Positions 33,060-43,004 of a stretch of 61,565 nt of DNA are shown here, in pieces. Each line of letters starts with the position of its first letter. Positions within the stretch are counted from its first letter, which is position 1. Source of the DNA: Fimbriimonadaceae bacterium (GTDB lineage: Bacteria; Armatimonadota; Fimbriimonadia; Fimbriimonadales; Fimbriimonadaceae); NCBI GenBank assembly GCA_020847855.1, contig JADLBH010000030.1, positions 1-61,565 on the forward strand, written 5' to 3'. The notes under the pieces were generated by a model. It saw nothing but the letters and a program-made list of their open reading frames with translations, made no database searches and had not been told where the DNA came from. The translations under genes were made by a program, and so were the position numbers.

Positions 33060-33563
33060 TTACACCTTGCGGCCGATAAGGATTCGGCCACGCTCGATCT
33101 TTACGGGGTGTTGGACAAGGCCGGTGGGTGGAGGGCCGGAGACGACCTTGCCCTCCTTGTCGAAGACCCCACCGTGGCACGGGCAGAAATAGCGCTGCTG
33201 ATCACCTTGGAATGTGATCCGACACCCTAGGTGGGTGCAGGCTGGGTCGAAGCACTTGACCCCGTTCGGGGTTCGGTGCAGGTAGACGGTGTACTTCCGC
33301 TCTACAGTCTGGTAGCCGTCCACGATGGGGATGACATAGCTCACCTCGCGCGTCTCCCCTTCTGCGAGCTGATCGTCGCCAAGCACGTCCACCCACTTGA
33401 GCTTCGACCGCCGCGAGAGCGGAGACAGCACGAAGCGCACGGCCGGCGCCGCCAAAGACGCCAGGACGCCCAGGTTGAGCACCATGACGATCGCCCCGAG
33501 CGTGGACCTTCTGCTCGGGCCGTTCTGTTGCTTCTTCTCGGATTGGTTCTGGAGTTCAGGCAT
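33060..33563 (-). CDS. Rieske iron-sulfur protein
   Basis: The 167-aa protein has both cluster motifs: CTHLGC near residue 109 and CPCHGGVFD near residue 127, each giving one Cys and one His to the [2Fe-2S] centre. A twin-arginine-like start (SRRSTLG, residues 18-24) followed by a hydrophobic helix suggests Tat export and membrane anchoring. It is encoded between the cytochrome c-NarI fusion and cytochrome b genes, so it belongs to a quinol-oxidising complex feeding nitrate reduction. Confidence 0.9.
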   Translation of the reverse strand: MPELQNQSEKKQQNGPSRRSTLGAIVMVLNLGVLASLAAPAVRFVLSPLSRRSKLKWVDVLGDDQLAEGETREVSYVIPIVDGYQTVERKYTVYLHRTPNGVKCFDPACTHLGCRITFQGDQQRYFCPCHGGVFDKEGKVVSGPPPTGLVQHPVKIERGRILIGRKV

Positions 33564-33574
33564 CGTTGGGTTCT

Positions 33575-34693
33575 CTAGGGGTAGTAACGAAGTTTCACGT
33601 CGTCGGCTTGATCGGGTGCAACCCGCCGAATGACGTCCAAGGCGATTCGCTCCGACTTGTGGTGCCGGCCCGGCGCGGGCTCGCGTACGAACCCGATGTC
33701 AATCCCACTCGCGGTCACGGCATCGGTCACGCGGTTGAGCCCGACCATGATGGGGACGATCCATGCATGCTGGAACCTCGTGAAGGGGGCCGAAACGAAG
33801 AGTGCGCACACGCAGAGCAAGTGATAGATGTAGATCGGCATGACCCACCCGAAGGCGGTCGTCCGATTGATGACCAGGGTCAAGATTCCGCTCAACACCG
33901 TATGGAAGAGGAGCGTCACAAAGAGATAGTCGCGGCCCAGGGTCAGGCCGTTGTCAATGTAGTCGTCGGTCTTGTACCGAACCATCACGTACGCGACCCC
34001 CACGAGGACCGCAATGCCGGAAACGATCGGGAGGATTTTGAGTGGGTCGCTGAGCGCAAGGTCGGCGCGGGTCGGGTTATAAATCTGGATCAGCACGTCG
34101 GCAAGGGCCAGGCCGATCATCCCGTAGAGCATCAGGGCGTGCATGAACCATCGGTGCTTGTTGGACTTCCACAGGCTCGCGACCAATAGCCCGTCCACGA
34201 TCAGCGACCGCACGAAAACGCCGAACGCCTTGAAGCGACCGAACCTGCGCAAGGCAGGCCGCATGTACTTGAAACCTGCCAAGCCCACCCAGTAGTTGAT
34301 TCCTCGAACGATGAAAATGGCGCTCAAGAGCGAGGCGCCTAGGAAGATCAGGGCGACGTTCTTGGTGCTCAGCAGCCCCCCCACGCGGAAGGCGACCGGG
34401 ATCTCGTCCGGTTTCCACTGCTTGGCATTGAGCTCACGATAGAGCTCGTCCACGTCTTTGTCGCTGAGTTGGCTCGCGGGGGTGGCGGGCATCATGCCTT
34501 TGCCGTTCCGCACGACCTTGACGAACGCCTCGCGCTCGATCTTCGGCCTCACGATCGGCGGTCCCAGTCCCCCCATGGCGGACATCCCGTGGCAACCCAT
34601 GCAGGAACTGGTCCCGTATACGTCGCGGGTGGGGGACTCGGCGTGGGCGAGCCCAGGCACTAGCAGGAGCAAGGCAAGTGCCAGATTTCTCAC
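33575..34693 (-). CDS. cytochrome c fused to a NarI-like membrane cytochrome b
   Basis: The 372-aa protein has a signal peptide (residues 1-18), then a monoheme cytochrome c domain with SSCMGCHGM near residues 29-37 and a likely axial Met in KGMMPA. From about residue 105 there are five or six membrane helices with histidines in HRWFMHALMLYG and LLFHTVLSG, resembling NarI/DsrM-type gamma subunits. This could carry electrons between the bc complex and the NarH-like protein. The start overlaps the NarH-like stop by 4 nt (ATGA). I have not seen this exact fusion described; membrane topology is inferred. Confidence 0.75.
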   Translation of the reverse strand: MRNLALALLLLVPGLAHAESPTRDVYGTSSCMGCHGMSAMGGLGPPIVRPKIEREAFVKVVRNGKGMMPATPASQLSDKDVDELYRELNAKQWKPDEIPVAFRVGGLLSTKNVALIFLGASLLSAIFIVRGINYWVGLAGFKYMRPALRRFGRFKAFGVFVRSLIVDGLLVASLWKSNKHRWFMHALMLYGMIGLALADVLIQIYNPTRADLALSDPLKILPIVSGIAVLVGVAYVMVRYKTDDYIDNGLTLGRDYLFVTLLFHTVLSGILTLVINRTTAFGWVMPIYIYHLLCVCALFVSAPFTRFQHAWIVPIMVGLNRVTDAVTASGIDIGFVREPAPGRHHKSERIALDVIRRVAPDQADDVKLRYYP

Positions 34694-35379
34694 AGCGAGA
34701 CCTCCGTGACTTCGGGCGATGCGGCGTGACCTAGGGTCGAGACGTCTTGGGCGGCAAGCGTCCCAAGGTACTGGCCGCTGGGCTCGGTGCCTGCCTCAGG
34801 CAAGAGCTTGAAGGGAGTGCGGCCTGTCTCTCGCTCCTCCGAGGCGATGTACTGTCGAAGTAGCCCCCCCTCGTCGTCAAGATCGCCGAAGATGCGGGCG
34901 TTGGTCGGGCATGCGACGACGCACGCCGGGTCGAGACCCTCGTCCACACGGTGGGCGCAGTACGTACACTTTCGGGCGACGCCGCTCGTCAAGCGAGGCT
35001 TGACATAGTCCTTCTCGTAGGCCTCGTCCTCGTTGAGGTACCAGTCCTCCGAGGGTTGCAAGATGATATTGCCGTAGGGGCACGCGGAGACGCACGCACC
35101 GGTACCCCTACAGCGATCTTGATCAATGAGAACGATCCCGTCCTGACGCTTGACGATCGCCTTGTTCGGGCACGCCTTGAGGCAGGGGGGGTTCTCGCAA
35201 TGGTTACAGAGGACGGGGATGTAAATCCTTTTGACGTCAGGATAGCGACCGGCCTCCACGTTCAAGACGCGCGCAAAGAAGACGTCCATCGGCGTCCCGT
35301 TCTCCTGCTTGCACGCCACTGTGCATGCGTCGCAGCCGATGCACCGTGTGAGGTCTATGAGCATGGACAGCCGCGCCAT
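34690..35379 (-). CDS. NarH-like iron-sulfur electron-transfer subunit
   Basis: The 229-aa ferredoxin-like protein has four cluster motifs: RCIGCDACTVAC, CNHCENPPCLKAC, CRGTGACVSACP and KCTYC with a distant CVVACP. In the third, Thr replaces the second Cys. E. coli NarH has Trp there and binds a [3Fe-4S] cluster, so one [3Fe-4S] and three [4Fe-4S] clusters are predicted. It should connect the NarI-like protein to the NarG-like catalytic subunit. It is less than half the length of NarH and nearer DmsB or PsrB in size. The ATG at 35379 is 44.5 bp from the operator centre, nearly leaderless. Confidence 0.85.
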   Translation of the reverse strand: MARLSMLIDLTRCIGCDACTVACKQENGTPMDVFFARVLNVEAGRYPDVKRIYIPVLCNHCENPPCLKACPNKAIVKRQDGIVLIDQDRCRGTGACVSACPYGNIILQPSEDWYLNEDEAYEKDYVKPRLTSGVARKCTYCAHRVDEGLDPACVVACPTNARIFGDLDDEGGLLRQYIASEERETGRTPFKLLPEAGTEPSGQYLGTLAAQDVSTLGHAASPEVTEVSL

Positions 35380-35416
35380 ATGGGTGCATTCTCATTCGGC
35401 GTGACGGGCCGGTGCC

Positions 35417-35430
35417 ATGACGCAGGTCAT
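35417..35430 (-). promoter_or_regulatory. ATGAC-N4-GTCAT operator of the narH-like operon
   Basis: A perfect palindrome, ATGAC-GCAG-GTCAT, whose reverse complement equals the tyrosine phenol-lyase operator. GAGAAT (35388-35393, minus strand) follows at -10 spacing. The transcript should start near 35381 and cover the NarH-like, cytochrome c-NarI, Rieske and cytochrome b genes. Confidence 0.65.
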
Positions 35431-35479
35431 AGTCGCTCACCTACGCCCTCCTTTGCCAGCCTGCCGGTAAGATCGCTCC

Positions 35480-36106
35480 ATGGTGACGACCGCGCTCCTC
35501 CTCGCTCTGCTCCCCGAGCGGGGGTTCGAAAGGCTCTTCAATGGCAAAGACCTCACAGGCTGGAAGGGGCTCGTCGCCTCCCCTCCCGAGCGGGCCAAGA
35601 TGACCAAGGAGGCGCTCGCGTCCGCTCAGGCCGATGCGGACGCAAGGATGCGAGAACACTGGACCGTCGAGAACGGTGTCCTTTCGTTCGATGGCAAGGG
35701 GGAAAGCCTCTGCACCGCCGAGGACTATTCCGACTTCGAGCTCCTGGTGGACTGGAAGATCCTCAAGGGCGGCGATAGCGGCATCTACCTGAGGGGCAGC
35801 CCGCAGGTTCAGATCTGGGACGATCCCGAAGGCTCGGGAGCCTTCTACAACAACCAAGCACACCCATCCAAGCCCATCGTCCGGGCCGACTATCCCGTGG
35901 GCCAGTGGAACCGGTTCCGCATCCGCATGGTCGGGGAGCGGGCGACGGTTTGGCTCAACGGCCGACTGGTCACGGACAACGTCGTGATGGAGAACTACTG
36001 GGAGCGCGGCAAGCCGATCTATCCCTCCGGTCAGATTGAGCTCCAAAACCACGGAAACCGCCTCTGGTTCCGCGAGGTCTGGCTGAAGAGGCTGGGAGGC
36101 GACTAG
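35480..36106 (+). CDS. DUF1080 (3-keto-disaccharide hydrolase-like) protein
   Basis: The 208-aa protein is a concanavalin-like DUF1080 domain: FERLFNGKDLTGWKG near residues 16-30, WKILKGGDSGIYLRG near residue 94, and YPSGQIELQNHGNRLWFREVW at the end are hallmarks. Members act on glycans or 3-keto sugars and are usually secreted. Here the N-terminus is a short hydrophobic stretch (TTALLLALLPE), so export is uncertain. TAAGAT at 35468-35473 is exactly 6 nt before the ATG, giving a leaderless start. It diverges from the nitrate operon. Confidence 0.85.
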   Translation: MVTTALLLALLPERGFERLFNGKDLTGWKGLVASPPERAKMTKEALASAQADADARMREHWTVENGVLSFDGKGESLCTAEDYSDFELLVDWKILKGGDSGIYLRGSPQVQIWDDPEGSGAFYNNQAHPSKPIVRADYPVGQWNRFRIRMVGERATVWLNGRLVTDNVVMENYWERGKPIYPSGQIELQNHGNRLWFREVWLKRLGGD

Positions 36107-36681
36107 ACCGCGTTCACGCGGTCGTGTCTCGTCCTCCATGTGCCTGCACCCAAGGCGAGGACCTAGCCGAGTGCAGAAGAGGCGGATTGCGTAGGAACGC
36201 CATCGGCGAAGCCGACCCGAGTTTCGGACTAGCGTCGAAATGTGGCACGAGACGACCGAGCCGTGGCGATGATGTATGCCCTTGACATGAGACTTCAACC
36301 CGTGTTCGATGCTGCGCTTCTCTTGCTGGGAACGGCGAACACCTCGCGACCAATGCACCCGTGAGCTATCTGGCACTGGACCAAGAGATGAAGGCTCGCT
36401 TCTCGTATCGCGCGACTACCCGAACTGCCGTGACGCTTTGGGATGTGGATATTGACAGCGTCCGCTGGAACCTCTACGACTAGGTTCGACCCCTTCGGTT
36501 GGGTTTGGACACGAGTCGGGTAGCGACGCTCCTCCCACCGACCCGCGGGCACGCTCACGTCTCACACCCGTGCGATTCTGCGACGAGCCTGCTCTCAATC
36601 GGTACCGGTCCCACCTTGGCCTCCCTTCCTTCGGCCTAGGACGGCGAGACCCCTGACATGGCATAATGCAGTGCCCAGCGC
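36107..36681. other. 575-bp gap, no clear gene; possible gene remnant
   Basis: No convincing complete gene is visible. A plus-strand frame from about 36330 to 36483 reads like a protein C-terminus (NAPVSYLALDQEM, then TLWDVDIDSVRWNLYD and TAG) but has no start or upstream domain, so it may be a relic. The last part is the promoter region of the tRNA pair. Confidence 0.35.
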
Positions 36682-36757
<76 letters not shown>

Positions 36758-36763
36758 TTCTGT

Positions 36764-36839
36764 GCCGCGGTAGCTCAGTTGGTAGAGCATAGCACTGAAA
36801 ATGCTAGGGTCGCCGGTTCAAGTCCGGCCTGCGGCACCA
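36764..36839 (+). tRNA. tRNA-Phe (anticodon GAA)
   Basis: A complete cloverleaf: acceptor GCCGCGG pairs with CTGCGGC, the anticodon loop CTGAAAA carries GAA, and the T-arm CCGG-TTCAAGT-CCGG is present. Discriminator A is followed by an encoded CCA. Confidence 0.95.
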
Positions 36840-37026
36840 CCTTGCTTTTGTCCGTCCTCGAGCCTTGAGTGGTCGTCCCGGCCGCCCGTCGGGGACGTCG
36901 TTCCAGGGTCTCGCAACTCGGGCGGAACCGGGCAGAGGGCCCTCCGTCGGCTCCAGGTCACCTTGACGTCCCGCGTGCCGCGAGTCCGCACGGTACTTTC
37001 ACCCTCGCGGGGCCGTCCCGAAAGGT

Positions 37027-38172
37027 ATGCGCCTTCTTGCATTGTTCGCCGTTAGCCTGGTTGCGATGGTCGCGATGGCCCAGACGGGGGTGATCAAGCC
37101 CAAGGACAAGATCACGCTGTCCTGTGCGCAAGAGAAGGCGATGGACGGCGAGTACGAAGTGAACGGGGACGGCGTCGTGCAATTACCGTTCCTGGGAATC
37201 GTCGAGATCGCGGGGCTCTCCCCTCAAGACGCGGAAACTCGCATCGAGAAACTCCTCTCGGACGAGCGGATCGTGACGAACGCCCAAGTCACGATCGCGG
37301 TCGTCGGCGCGCCCGGGGTTCCCCAAGTGCCGCCGAACAAAGAGCCCGCCCCCAAGAAGCCATCGCCCGAGAAGCCGGTCACGAACCCTCAACGCGCCAG
37401 TGTCTTCGGTGCAGTGGAGTCGAAGGTTGACTTTGAGGTCGTGCCAGGATCCACGCTCGGCACCGCACTGGCGATGGTGAAGCCGAGCCCGAAGGCAGAC
37501 CTGGGTTCCGTGCTCTTGACTCGGGCCGACGGAAGCGCATTCTCGTTCGATTGTCGCGACGGAGCCCCGGACGTGCCCCTCTACGCTGGAGACAGGATCG
37601 AGATTCCTGATCTCACGGAGCCTCAGACGATCACCGTGCTCGGGGCCGTGGTGAGCCCAGGCGCCGTCGAGTTCTATCCGGGGCTCACGGTCGCCGACGC
37701 CATCGAGAAGTGCGGCGGAGTGACCCCAGGGACCGATGGCCCGAGCATCACCTTAGTCCGCAAGGGCACAAGAACCAAGCTCGCTTGGCCCGAGGAGGCA
37801 CGAGCCACAACGATACAAGCCGACGATGCCGTCGAGGTTCTGGCCTACGGAGCCCTGGGCAACGTCACCGTGGAAGGCTCGGTGAGACGGCCCGGCTACT
37901 ATACGGTCGGCGAAAGCACGACCCTCGGATCTTTGATCAAGTCGGCAGGCGGTGCCGAGCGAGGCTCGAACCTCACTCGCGTGGCCGTGCTCCGAGCCGG
38001 AGAGAAAAAGCCCTCGTACTTCGACTATCTCGCGATCGAACAAGGTCTGCAGGGCGACGTCCCCCTCCGCTCCGGCGACCGGGTCCAGATTGACGGCCCA
38101 GGCAAACGACGCTATGGGCCTGGCGCGGCCGCGGGCATCGTCGGCCTCGCCTGGTTGATCCTGGGCCGCTAG
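37027..38172 (+). CDS. polysaccharide export protein with SLBB domains
   Basis: The 381-aa protein has a signal peptide (cleaved near AMAQT), a Wza-type polysaccharide export domain (EYEVNGDGVVQLPFLGIVEI near residues 42-61), a proline/lysine-rich linker, and two or three SLBB-like ligand-binding domains (ITVLGAVVSPGAVEFYPGLT and VTVEGSVRRPGYYTVGE). It ends in a hydrophobic helix (AAAGIVGLAWLIL). Such proteins form outer-membrane channels for capsule or exopolysaccharide. The ATG follows GAAAGG. Its stop overlaps the convergent gene stop as CTAG. Confidence 0.85.
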   Translation: MRLLALFAVSLVAMVAMAQTGVIKPKDKITLSCAQEKAMDGEYEVNGDGVVQLPFLGIVEIAGLSPQDAETRIEKLLSDERIVTNAQVTIAVVGAPGVPQVPPNKEPAPKKPSPEKPVTNPQRASVFGAVESKVDFEVVPGSTLGTALAMVKPSPKADLGSVLLTRADGSAFSFDCRDGAPDVPLYAGDRIEIPDLTEPQTITVLGAVVSPGAVEFYPGLTVADAIEKCGGVTPGTDGPSITLVRKGTRTKLAWPEEARATTIQADDAVEVLAYGALGNVTVEGSVRRPGYYTVGESTTLGSLIKSAGGAERGSNLTRVAVLRAGEKKPSYFDYLAIEQGLQGDVPLRSGDRVQIDGPGKRRYGPGAAAGIVGLAWLILGR

Positions 38173-40430
38173 TCGCGCAGGAAGGCGACCGGCGGCCTCG
38201 GGCCGTCCGCCAAGAAGGGCGTAGGCGAGAGCACCAGTGCGTCCAGCAGGAAGCTCACCGGCCGCTCCGAGCTCGAAATGAGCTTGACGACCACGGTGCC
38301 CGACTCGATTTTGGTCGGCCCGAACGGCACCCAGCGAAACCCGCCGCCATAAAGGCTGACCGGCGGGCCAGTGGGACGCATGGTCGCCCCACCGATCACG
38401 AGTTGAAGCGTGCTCAAGGTGTCGTCGTCCGCATCCGTGGAGAGCCAGGCCTCAAACTGCCCTTGCGCCTTGGAACTGAACGACCAGGACGACCAGGGCG
38501 AAGAGGGCTGGCCCGGCCACCCTGCGGCGGCCTCGCTCGCCCGTCCGAGAGACGCGCTCTCATGGACCACCCCGGTCGCTAAGGAGCCTGCCTCGACCCG
38601 GTCAAGGCTGATCCATGCATACGGAGCGCAGGCCACCGTCAGCCGGCGAGCCTGCCTATCCAGGAGTTCGAGTGAGCCGAGTGGATCGAGGTCAATGGAT
38701 TCGAGCGCGGCTCGGAGGTTGAGCTTCTCGCCGCCCGCTACGTCCACCCAAGCGCCGTACCTCTCGATGATTCGAGTGAGCACCTCGGTCACCGCCGCGA
38801 TCGCGTCCTCCGAGCCGGGAAGCCGTTCGTTGCCCGAGACGATCACGGGCTTGCCGCCCAGGTCGAACTCGATCGTGTGCTTGCCTTTCTTCAGCTTCAC
38901 CTCCGTACCGTCCGTGCTCGTGACCACGATCGTCTTCGGGTCGGCACAGCGCATCTTCACGGGTTCAGGCTGGCCCTCGCGCCAGACGACGAGCTTGTTC
39001 CCGTCCCTGCCGGGCAACCGGTAGCCACGAACGCTCGCCCAGTAAGGGATGGGGGTTCCAGAATCGGCAAAGGGCAACCAGAGGGTGTTGCCGCCCGTCC
39101 GGGACACGAACACCGAGCCGAGCATCTGGGAAGGGAAGGGAAGGGCGGTGAGGGACCAGTCTGCCGCGTCGGGGTCGGTCGTCCGCGCTGCGAGGGCGAT
39201 CTTCGGGAGGTCCGTCGGGTCTGGAGAGCGGAAGAACGCGCCACGGAATCCACTGGAAAGCAGCTCGGCCCAGATTTCGTCCACACCGACCTTCGAGGAC
39301 GAGATCCCGGTCGCCCACAGGGCGCGCACGCGCCCCTTCATGGCAAGGCCGAGCCCCGAACCCGTGGAATCCAGGATTTCAGCGAGGTTGCCAGCCTTCA
39401 CGCCGAGGGCGACCCCGTCCTCACCGGTGTCCCCCAGAGAACCATGGTTCGTCAGGATTGGAACTCGCGTCAACTCCCGGATTCCCGCGACGAACGCACC
39501 GAGCCTCTGCGCTTGTTGCAGACGACGAAACTCCTCGATATCGTTCCATGCCAACGACGTGGCATCGTTGGCCGAGTACAGCTTGTCCTGCACAGGGTCG
39601 AACAGAGAAGCCACCCCCCTGCCCGAGCTCCAAAGCGGGATCAAGCGTGCCACCGATGTGAAGTCCTGGAGATCGTTGGACGCGATGGACCAGGCCCGCG
39701 TGAGGGCGGAGACCGCCTGGTACTTGGATTCGAGGTAGGCCGCGAAGTCGCCCAGGTGGGTGCTGCCCACCTCTTTCGCGTGGAAGCCCTCGGCGTAGCC
39801 CGGAGGCTCGTCGCCGAGCGGCGCGACGACTGCACGCAAGCCCGCGCCGAAGGGCGATGCCTTGAGTGCCCGGTATAGACCGTCGCGACGGGCACTGAAA
39901 CGCTCCCCCAAATCCGGAAGCAAAGACTCCTTCATGCGCGGGTAAAGGAGGAGCGTGCGGTCGTTCCCCACTTCCCGACCCAGTTGCACTGCAAAGCTAC
40001 CGTCGCCCGCGACGACCGAGTGCAGCGCGATGCTGCGATCCCGGTTTTTTGCGACCACCACGAGCAACTCGGAGGCTCCTGGAACCGAAATGACCATCGT
40101 AGGGTCGGTCGGGCTCTCGCGCCGGAGGTGTTGTGGCGCCACCAACCACGCTTCCGCCTTGGGCCAAGCTTCCGCAGGTCGAATCGCGTAGTTCACCTTC
40201 GCCGCTTCCAATGCGGCCTGAGTCTCCTTCCATCCGGTGCCGTCAGACCGGATCGTGACGAGCAAGTCCGAGACACCCGAGGCCGCTGCTGAGGCGATCT
40301 GGGCCTCCGAGCCGTCCACTTCCACGCCGACTGGGATCCAGGGCTTCCCATTGAACAAGAAGGTGCGGTGGTCGTTCACCTCCCAATCGGCCGGTCGTGG
40401 GGCGAGCAGGACTGCGGCAAGAAGTGTCAT
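38169..40430 (-). CDS. large secreted protein of unknown function, possibly carbohydrate-active
   Basis: 753 aa after a short signal peptide ([17 protein letters not shown]). The N-terminal [19 protein letters not shown] is like the opening of glycoside-hydrolase TIM barrels acting on beta-glycans. About residues 210-430 contain barrel-like segments ([33 protein letters not shown]), and the C-terminal part looks like beta-sandwich domains. I cannot assign a family or catalytic residues. TACTCT lies 7 nt before the ATG, and only 35 bp separate this start from the divergent transketolase start. Confidence 0.7.
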   Translation of the reverse strand: MTLLAAVLLAPRPADWEVNDHRTFLFNGKPWIPVGVEVDGSEAQIASAAASGVSDLLVTIRSDGTGWKETQAALEAAKVNYAIRPAEAWPKAEAWLVAPQHLRRESPTDPTMVISVPGASELLVVVAKNRDRSIALHSVVAGDGSFAVQLGREVGNDRTLLLYPRMKESLLPDLGERFSARRDGLYRALKASPFGAGLRAVVAPLGDEPPGYAEGFHAKEVGSTHLGDFAAYLESKYQAVSALTRAWSIASNDLQDFTSVARLIPLWSSGRGVASLFDPVQDKLYSANDATSLAWNDIEEFRRLQQAQRLGAFVAGIRELTRVPILTNHGSLGDTGEDGVALGVKAGNLAEILDSTGSGLGLAMKGRVRALWATGISSSKVGVDEIWAELLSSGFRGAFFRSPDPTDLPKIALAARTTDPDAADWSLTALPFPSQMLGSVFVSRTGGNTLWLPFADSGTPIPYWASVRGYRLPGRDGNKLVVWREGQPEPVKMRCADPKTIVVTSTDGTEVKLKKGKHTIEFDLGGKPVIVSGNERLPGSEDAIAAVTEVLTRIIERYGAWVDVAGGEKLNLRAALESIDLDPLGSLELLDRQARRLTVACAPYAWISLDRVEAGSLATGVVHESASLGRASEAAAGWPGQPSSPWSSWSFSSKAQGQFEAWLSTDADDDTLSTLQLVIGGATMRPTGPPVSLYGGGFRWVPFGPTKIESGTVVVKLISSSERPVSFLLDALVLSPTPFLADGPRPPVAFLRD

Positions 40431-40437
40431 GTGGATC

Positions 40438-40459
40438 AGAGTACCGTAGAGGGTACATT
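40438..40459. promoter_or_regulatory. ultra-compact divergent leaderless promoter pair
   Basis: The minus-strand TACTCT (40438-40443) serves the secreted-protein gene and the plus-strand TACATT (40454-40459) serves transketolase. Each is 6-7 nt from its start codon. The -35 region of each promoter must overlap the other gene's initiation region. Confidence 0.55.
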
Positions 40460-40465
40460 CGTTCG

Positions 40466-42376
40466 GTGCCCAACGCAATCGTGGCCAACGACCAGTTGTG
40501 CGTCAACGTGATCCGCGGCCTTGCGATGGACGCGGTCGAGGCCGCAGGCTCGGGTCACCCAGGCATGCCGATGGGGTGTGCGGACATCGCGCACGTCCTG
40601 TGGACTCAGTTCCTGAAGTACGACCCGCGCTCGCCCGAGTGGCCGGACAGGGACCGCTTCGTCCTCTCGGCGGGGCACGGGAGCATGTTGCTCTACGCCA
40701 TGCTCTACCTCACTGGCTACGACTTGAGCCTAGACGACCTTCGATCGTTCCGGCAGTGGGGAAGCATCACGCCAGGCCACCCCGAGAACGGGATCACCCC
40801 CGGTGTGGAGATGGCGACCGGGCCCCTGGGCCAGGGAGTCTCGACCGCGGTGGGGATGGCGGTCGCCGAGAGATTCCTGCGGCACAGCGCACCGGGCATG
40901 TACGACCACCGCACCTACGTGATCGCCTCGGACGGCGACCTGATGGAAGGCATCAGCCACGAGGCGTGTGCTTGGGCTGGACACCAAGCGCTCGACCGCC
41001 TCACCGTCCTCTATGACGATAACCGGATCACGATTGACGGGCCCACCTCGCTCGCCTACTCCGAGGACTGGGGCCAGCGCATGGAAGCCTACGGTTGGCA
41101 CGTCCAAAAGTGCGAAGGCAACGACCGCCGCGCCGTGGCCGATGCGATCCAAGCCGCGATCGAGGTGACCGACCGACCCTCGATCATCGGCTGTCGCACC
41201 ACGATCGGATATGGAAGCCCTGGCAAGGGAGGAACCTCCTCGGCCCATGGCGCGGCGCTCGGGGCCTCCGAGGTCCTTGCGGCCAAGGAGCAACTCGGCT
41301 TGCCCACAGATCTGACCTTTTGGGTGCCTGTCGAGGCGCTCGAGACCTACCGTAAGGCTGGAGCGCGCAGTTCGAACGAGCGAGAGGAGTGGTACGCCCG
41401 TTGGGGAGACTCTCCAAGCCCGACTTTCCAACTTGGCCCGCTCCCTGAGTTTCCCAAGCCCGAGGCGACGAGGAACTCGAGCGGGAAGGCGATCGCGTCC
41501 ATTGCGGCGGGAAGCGAGACATTTGTCAGTGGGTGTGCCGACCTCGCAGAGAGCGTCAAGACGAACATCCCCAACGAACCGGCCCAATCCGCTTCCAACC
41601 CAACCGGGCGAAACCTCTTCTACGGGGTGCGCGAGCACGGCATGGCGGCGATCAGCAACGGCATCAACCTCCACGGAGGCATGCGCTCGGCGTGCGGGAC
41701 ATTCTTGGTCTTCAGCGACTATTGTCGTCCTTCGATCCGGCTGGCCGCGCTCATGCACTGCCCCAGCCTCTTTGTCTTCTCCCATGACAGCATCGGGCTC
41801 GGTGAGGACGGCCCCACTCATCAACCAGTGGAGCACGTCATGTCGCTCCGGGCGATCCCTAACTTGGACGTATGGCGACCGGCGGACGGGGCGGAGACTT
41901 GGGCGGCATGGGGAGCTGCGCTCGCTCGGGTGACCGGGCCCTCGGCCCTCGTGCTTACCCGGCAGTCGGTGCCCCAGCTCGGCGACCCTACGAAGGCGGC
42001 CCTTGGGGGATACGCGGTGAGGTCGGAGGAACGGCCACAGATCGTCCTCGTCGGGACGGGCAGCGAAGTTCAGGTCGCGCTCCGGGCAGCGGAGATCCTC
42101 GCTGCCGAGGGTCATGCCGCGCAAGTGGTGAGCCTCCCGTGTTGGGAGGTGTTCGAGCGTCAGAGCCCTGAGTATAAGGCGACCGTGTTCCCAGAAAGCG
42201 TCCCCATCGTCTCGGTGGAGGCAGGGACGACCCTGGGCTGGCAGAAGTACGCCCGTGCCTCGGTCGGCTTGGACCACTTCGGTGCCTCCGCCCCTGCAGA
42301 GAGGCTCTATCGCGAGTTTGGGATCACGGCCGAGGCCGTTGCCGATCAAGCGAGAAGGCTTATTTCTTCTTCGTAG
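40466..42376 (+). CDS. tkt: transketolase
   Basis: The 636-aa TPP enzyme has [18 protein letters not shown] near residues 29-46, the TPP/Mg motif [13 protein letters not shown] near residue 155, and the pyrimidine-domain sequence [13 protein letters not shown] near residue 390 with [13 protein letters not shown] near residue 452. It transfers two-carbon units in the pentose phosphate pathway. I chose the GTG at 40466: TACATT lies 6 nt upstream and the protein begins at the usual point. The more distal in-frame start would overlap the divergent gene. The 3' end overlaps the convergent gene by 17 nt. Confidence 0.93.
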   Translation: MPNAIVANDQLCVNVIRGLAMDAVEAAGSGHPGMPMGCADIAHVLWTQFLKYDPRSPEWPDRDRFVLSAGHGSMLLYAMLYLTGYDLSLDDLRSFRQWGSITPGHPENGITPGVEMATGPLGQGVSTAVGMAVAERFLRHSAPGMYDHRTYVIASDGDLMEGISHEACAWAGHQALDRLTVLYDDNRITIDGPTSLAYSEDWGQRMEAYGWHVQKCEGNDRRAVADAIQAAIEVTDRPSIIGCRTTIGYGSPGKGGTSSAHGAALGASEVLAAKEQLGLPTDLTFWVPVEALETYRKAGARSSNEREEWYARWGDSPSPTFQLGPLPEFPKPEATRNSSGKAIASIAAGSETFVSGCADLAESVKTNIPNEPAQSASNPTGRNLFYGVREHGMAAISNGINLHGGMRSACGTFLVFSDYCRPSIRLAALMHCPSLFVFSHDSIGLGEDGPTHQPVEHVMSLRAIPNLDVWRPADGAETWAAWGAALARVTGPSALVLTRQSVPQLGDPTKAALGGYAVRSEERPQIVLVGTGSEVQVALRAAEILAAEGHAAQVVSLPCWEVFERQSPEYKATVFPESVPIVSVEAGTTLGWQKYARASVGLDHFGASAPAERLYREFGITAEAVADQARRLISSS

Positions 42377-42956
42377 CCCGCTTCTTGCCGCCAGGCCCCA
42401 GCTCGATGCCTTCGGAATTGCCTTCGAAGACGGCCCGAAACCGGATTCTTCGATTGAGGTCGCCGCTACTCAGCGTGGCCCAGTTCACTCGCTCCAAGGA
42501 CCAGTGCCAGCCGATGTCGGTTGGCGAGTACTGGAACTCCACACCCGTCTCCAGGATATCGCTCACGAGGGTCTTGAGATCGTTCCGACCTTTCAAGAGG
42601 GCTTCTGCGGCGGCCAGGCTCGGCTTGACGTGGAGCGAGAGCGTTACGGGCTCCTCTTCCACGGTCTTGGCCGTCTTCTTTCCCTTTTCCGCATCCAGGG
42701 CGAGCTGAATCTGTTCGACCTCGCGCAAAAGGGAGCGTGTCAAAGGCTCGAACGACTCCTTGTCCCACGAGAACTCTTGGCCGTCGTGGATAGCGATCGC
42801 AGACCGGCCAGACTGGAGCAGCGCCGCCGAGACGAGCGCAACGTCGGTCGGCTTCAGGTCCTTGTAACTCTTGCGCACAGCGTCGAACGCAAGTTCGGGT
42901 TTGGTTAGGTTGATCGGTAGCAATTCCAAATCCTCAGCGGGGGAAGCGCGGCCCAA
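42360..42956 (-). CDS. protein of unknown function, 198 aa
   Basis: No family recognised. The sequence is soluble, without signal peptide or membrane segment. A Lys/Thr/Glu-rich linker ([13 protein letters not shown]) splits a helical N-terminal half from a C-terminal half containing [16 protein letters not shown]. It ends in a Lys-rich tail ([10 protein letters not shown]). The start is probably the TTG at 42956; an ATG 21 nt further up is out of frame. It overlaps the transketolase 3' end by 17 nt and diverges from the BMP lipoprotein gene. Confidence 0.6.
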   Translation of the reverse strand: MGRASPAEDLELLPINLTKPELAFDAVRKSYKDLKPTDVALVSAALLQSGRSAIAIHDGQEFSWDKESFEPLTRSLLREVEQIQLALDAEKGKKTAKTVEEEPVTLSLHVKPSLAAAEALLKGRNDLKTLVSDILETGVEFQYSPTDIGWHWSLERVNWATLSSGDLNRRIRFRAVFEGNSEGIELGPGGKKRATKKK

Positions 42957-43004
42957 CGGCGTGCGCCATAATCGGGCATCTTACCTGCGCGAAGAGGAAT
43001 CACG

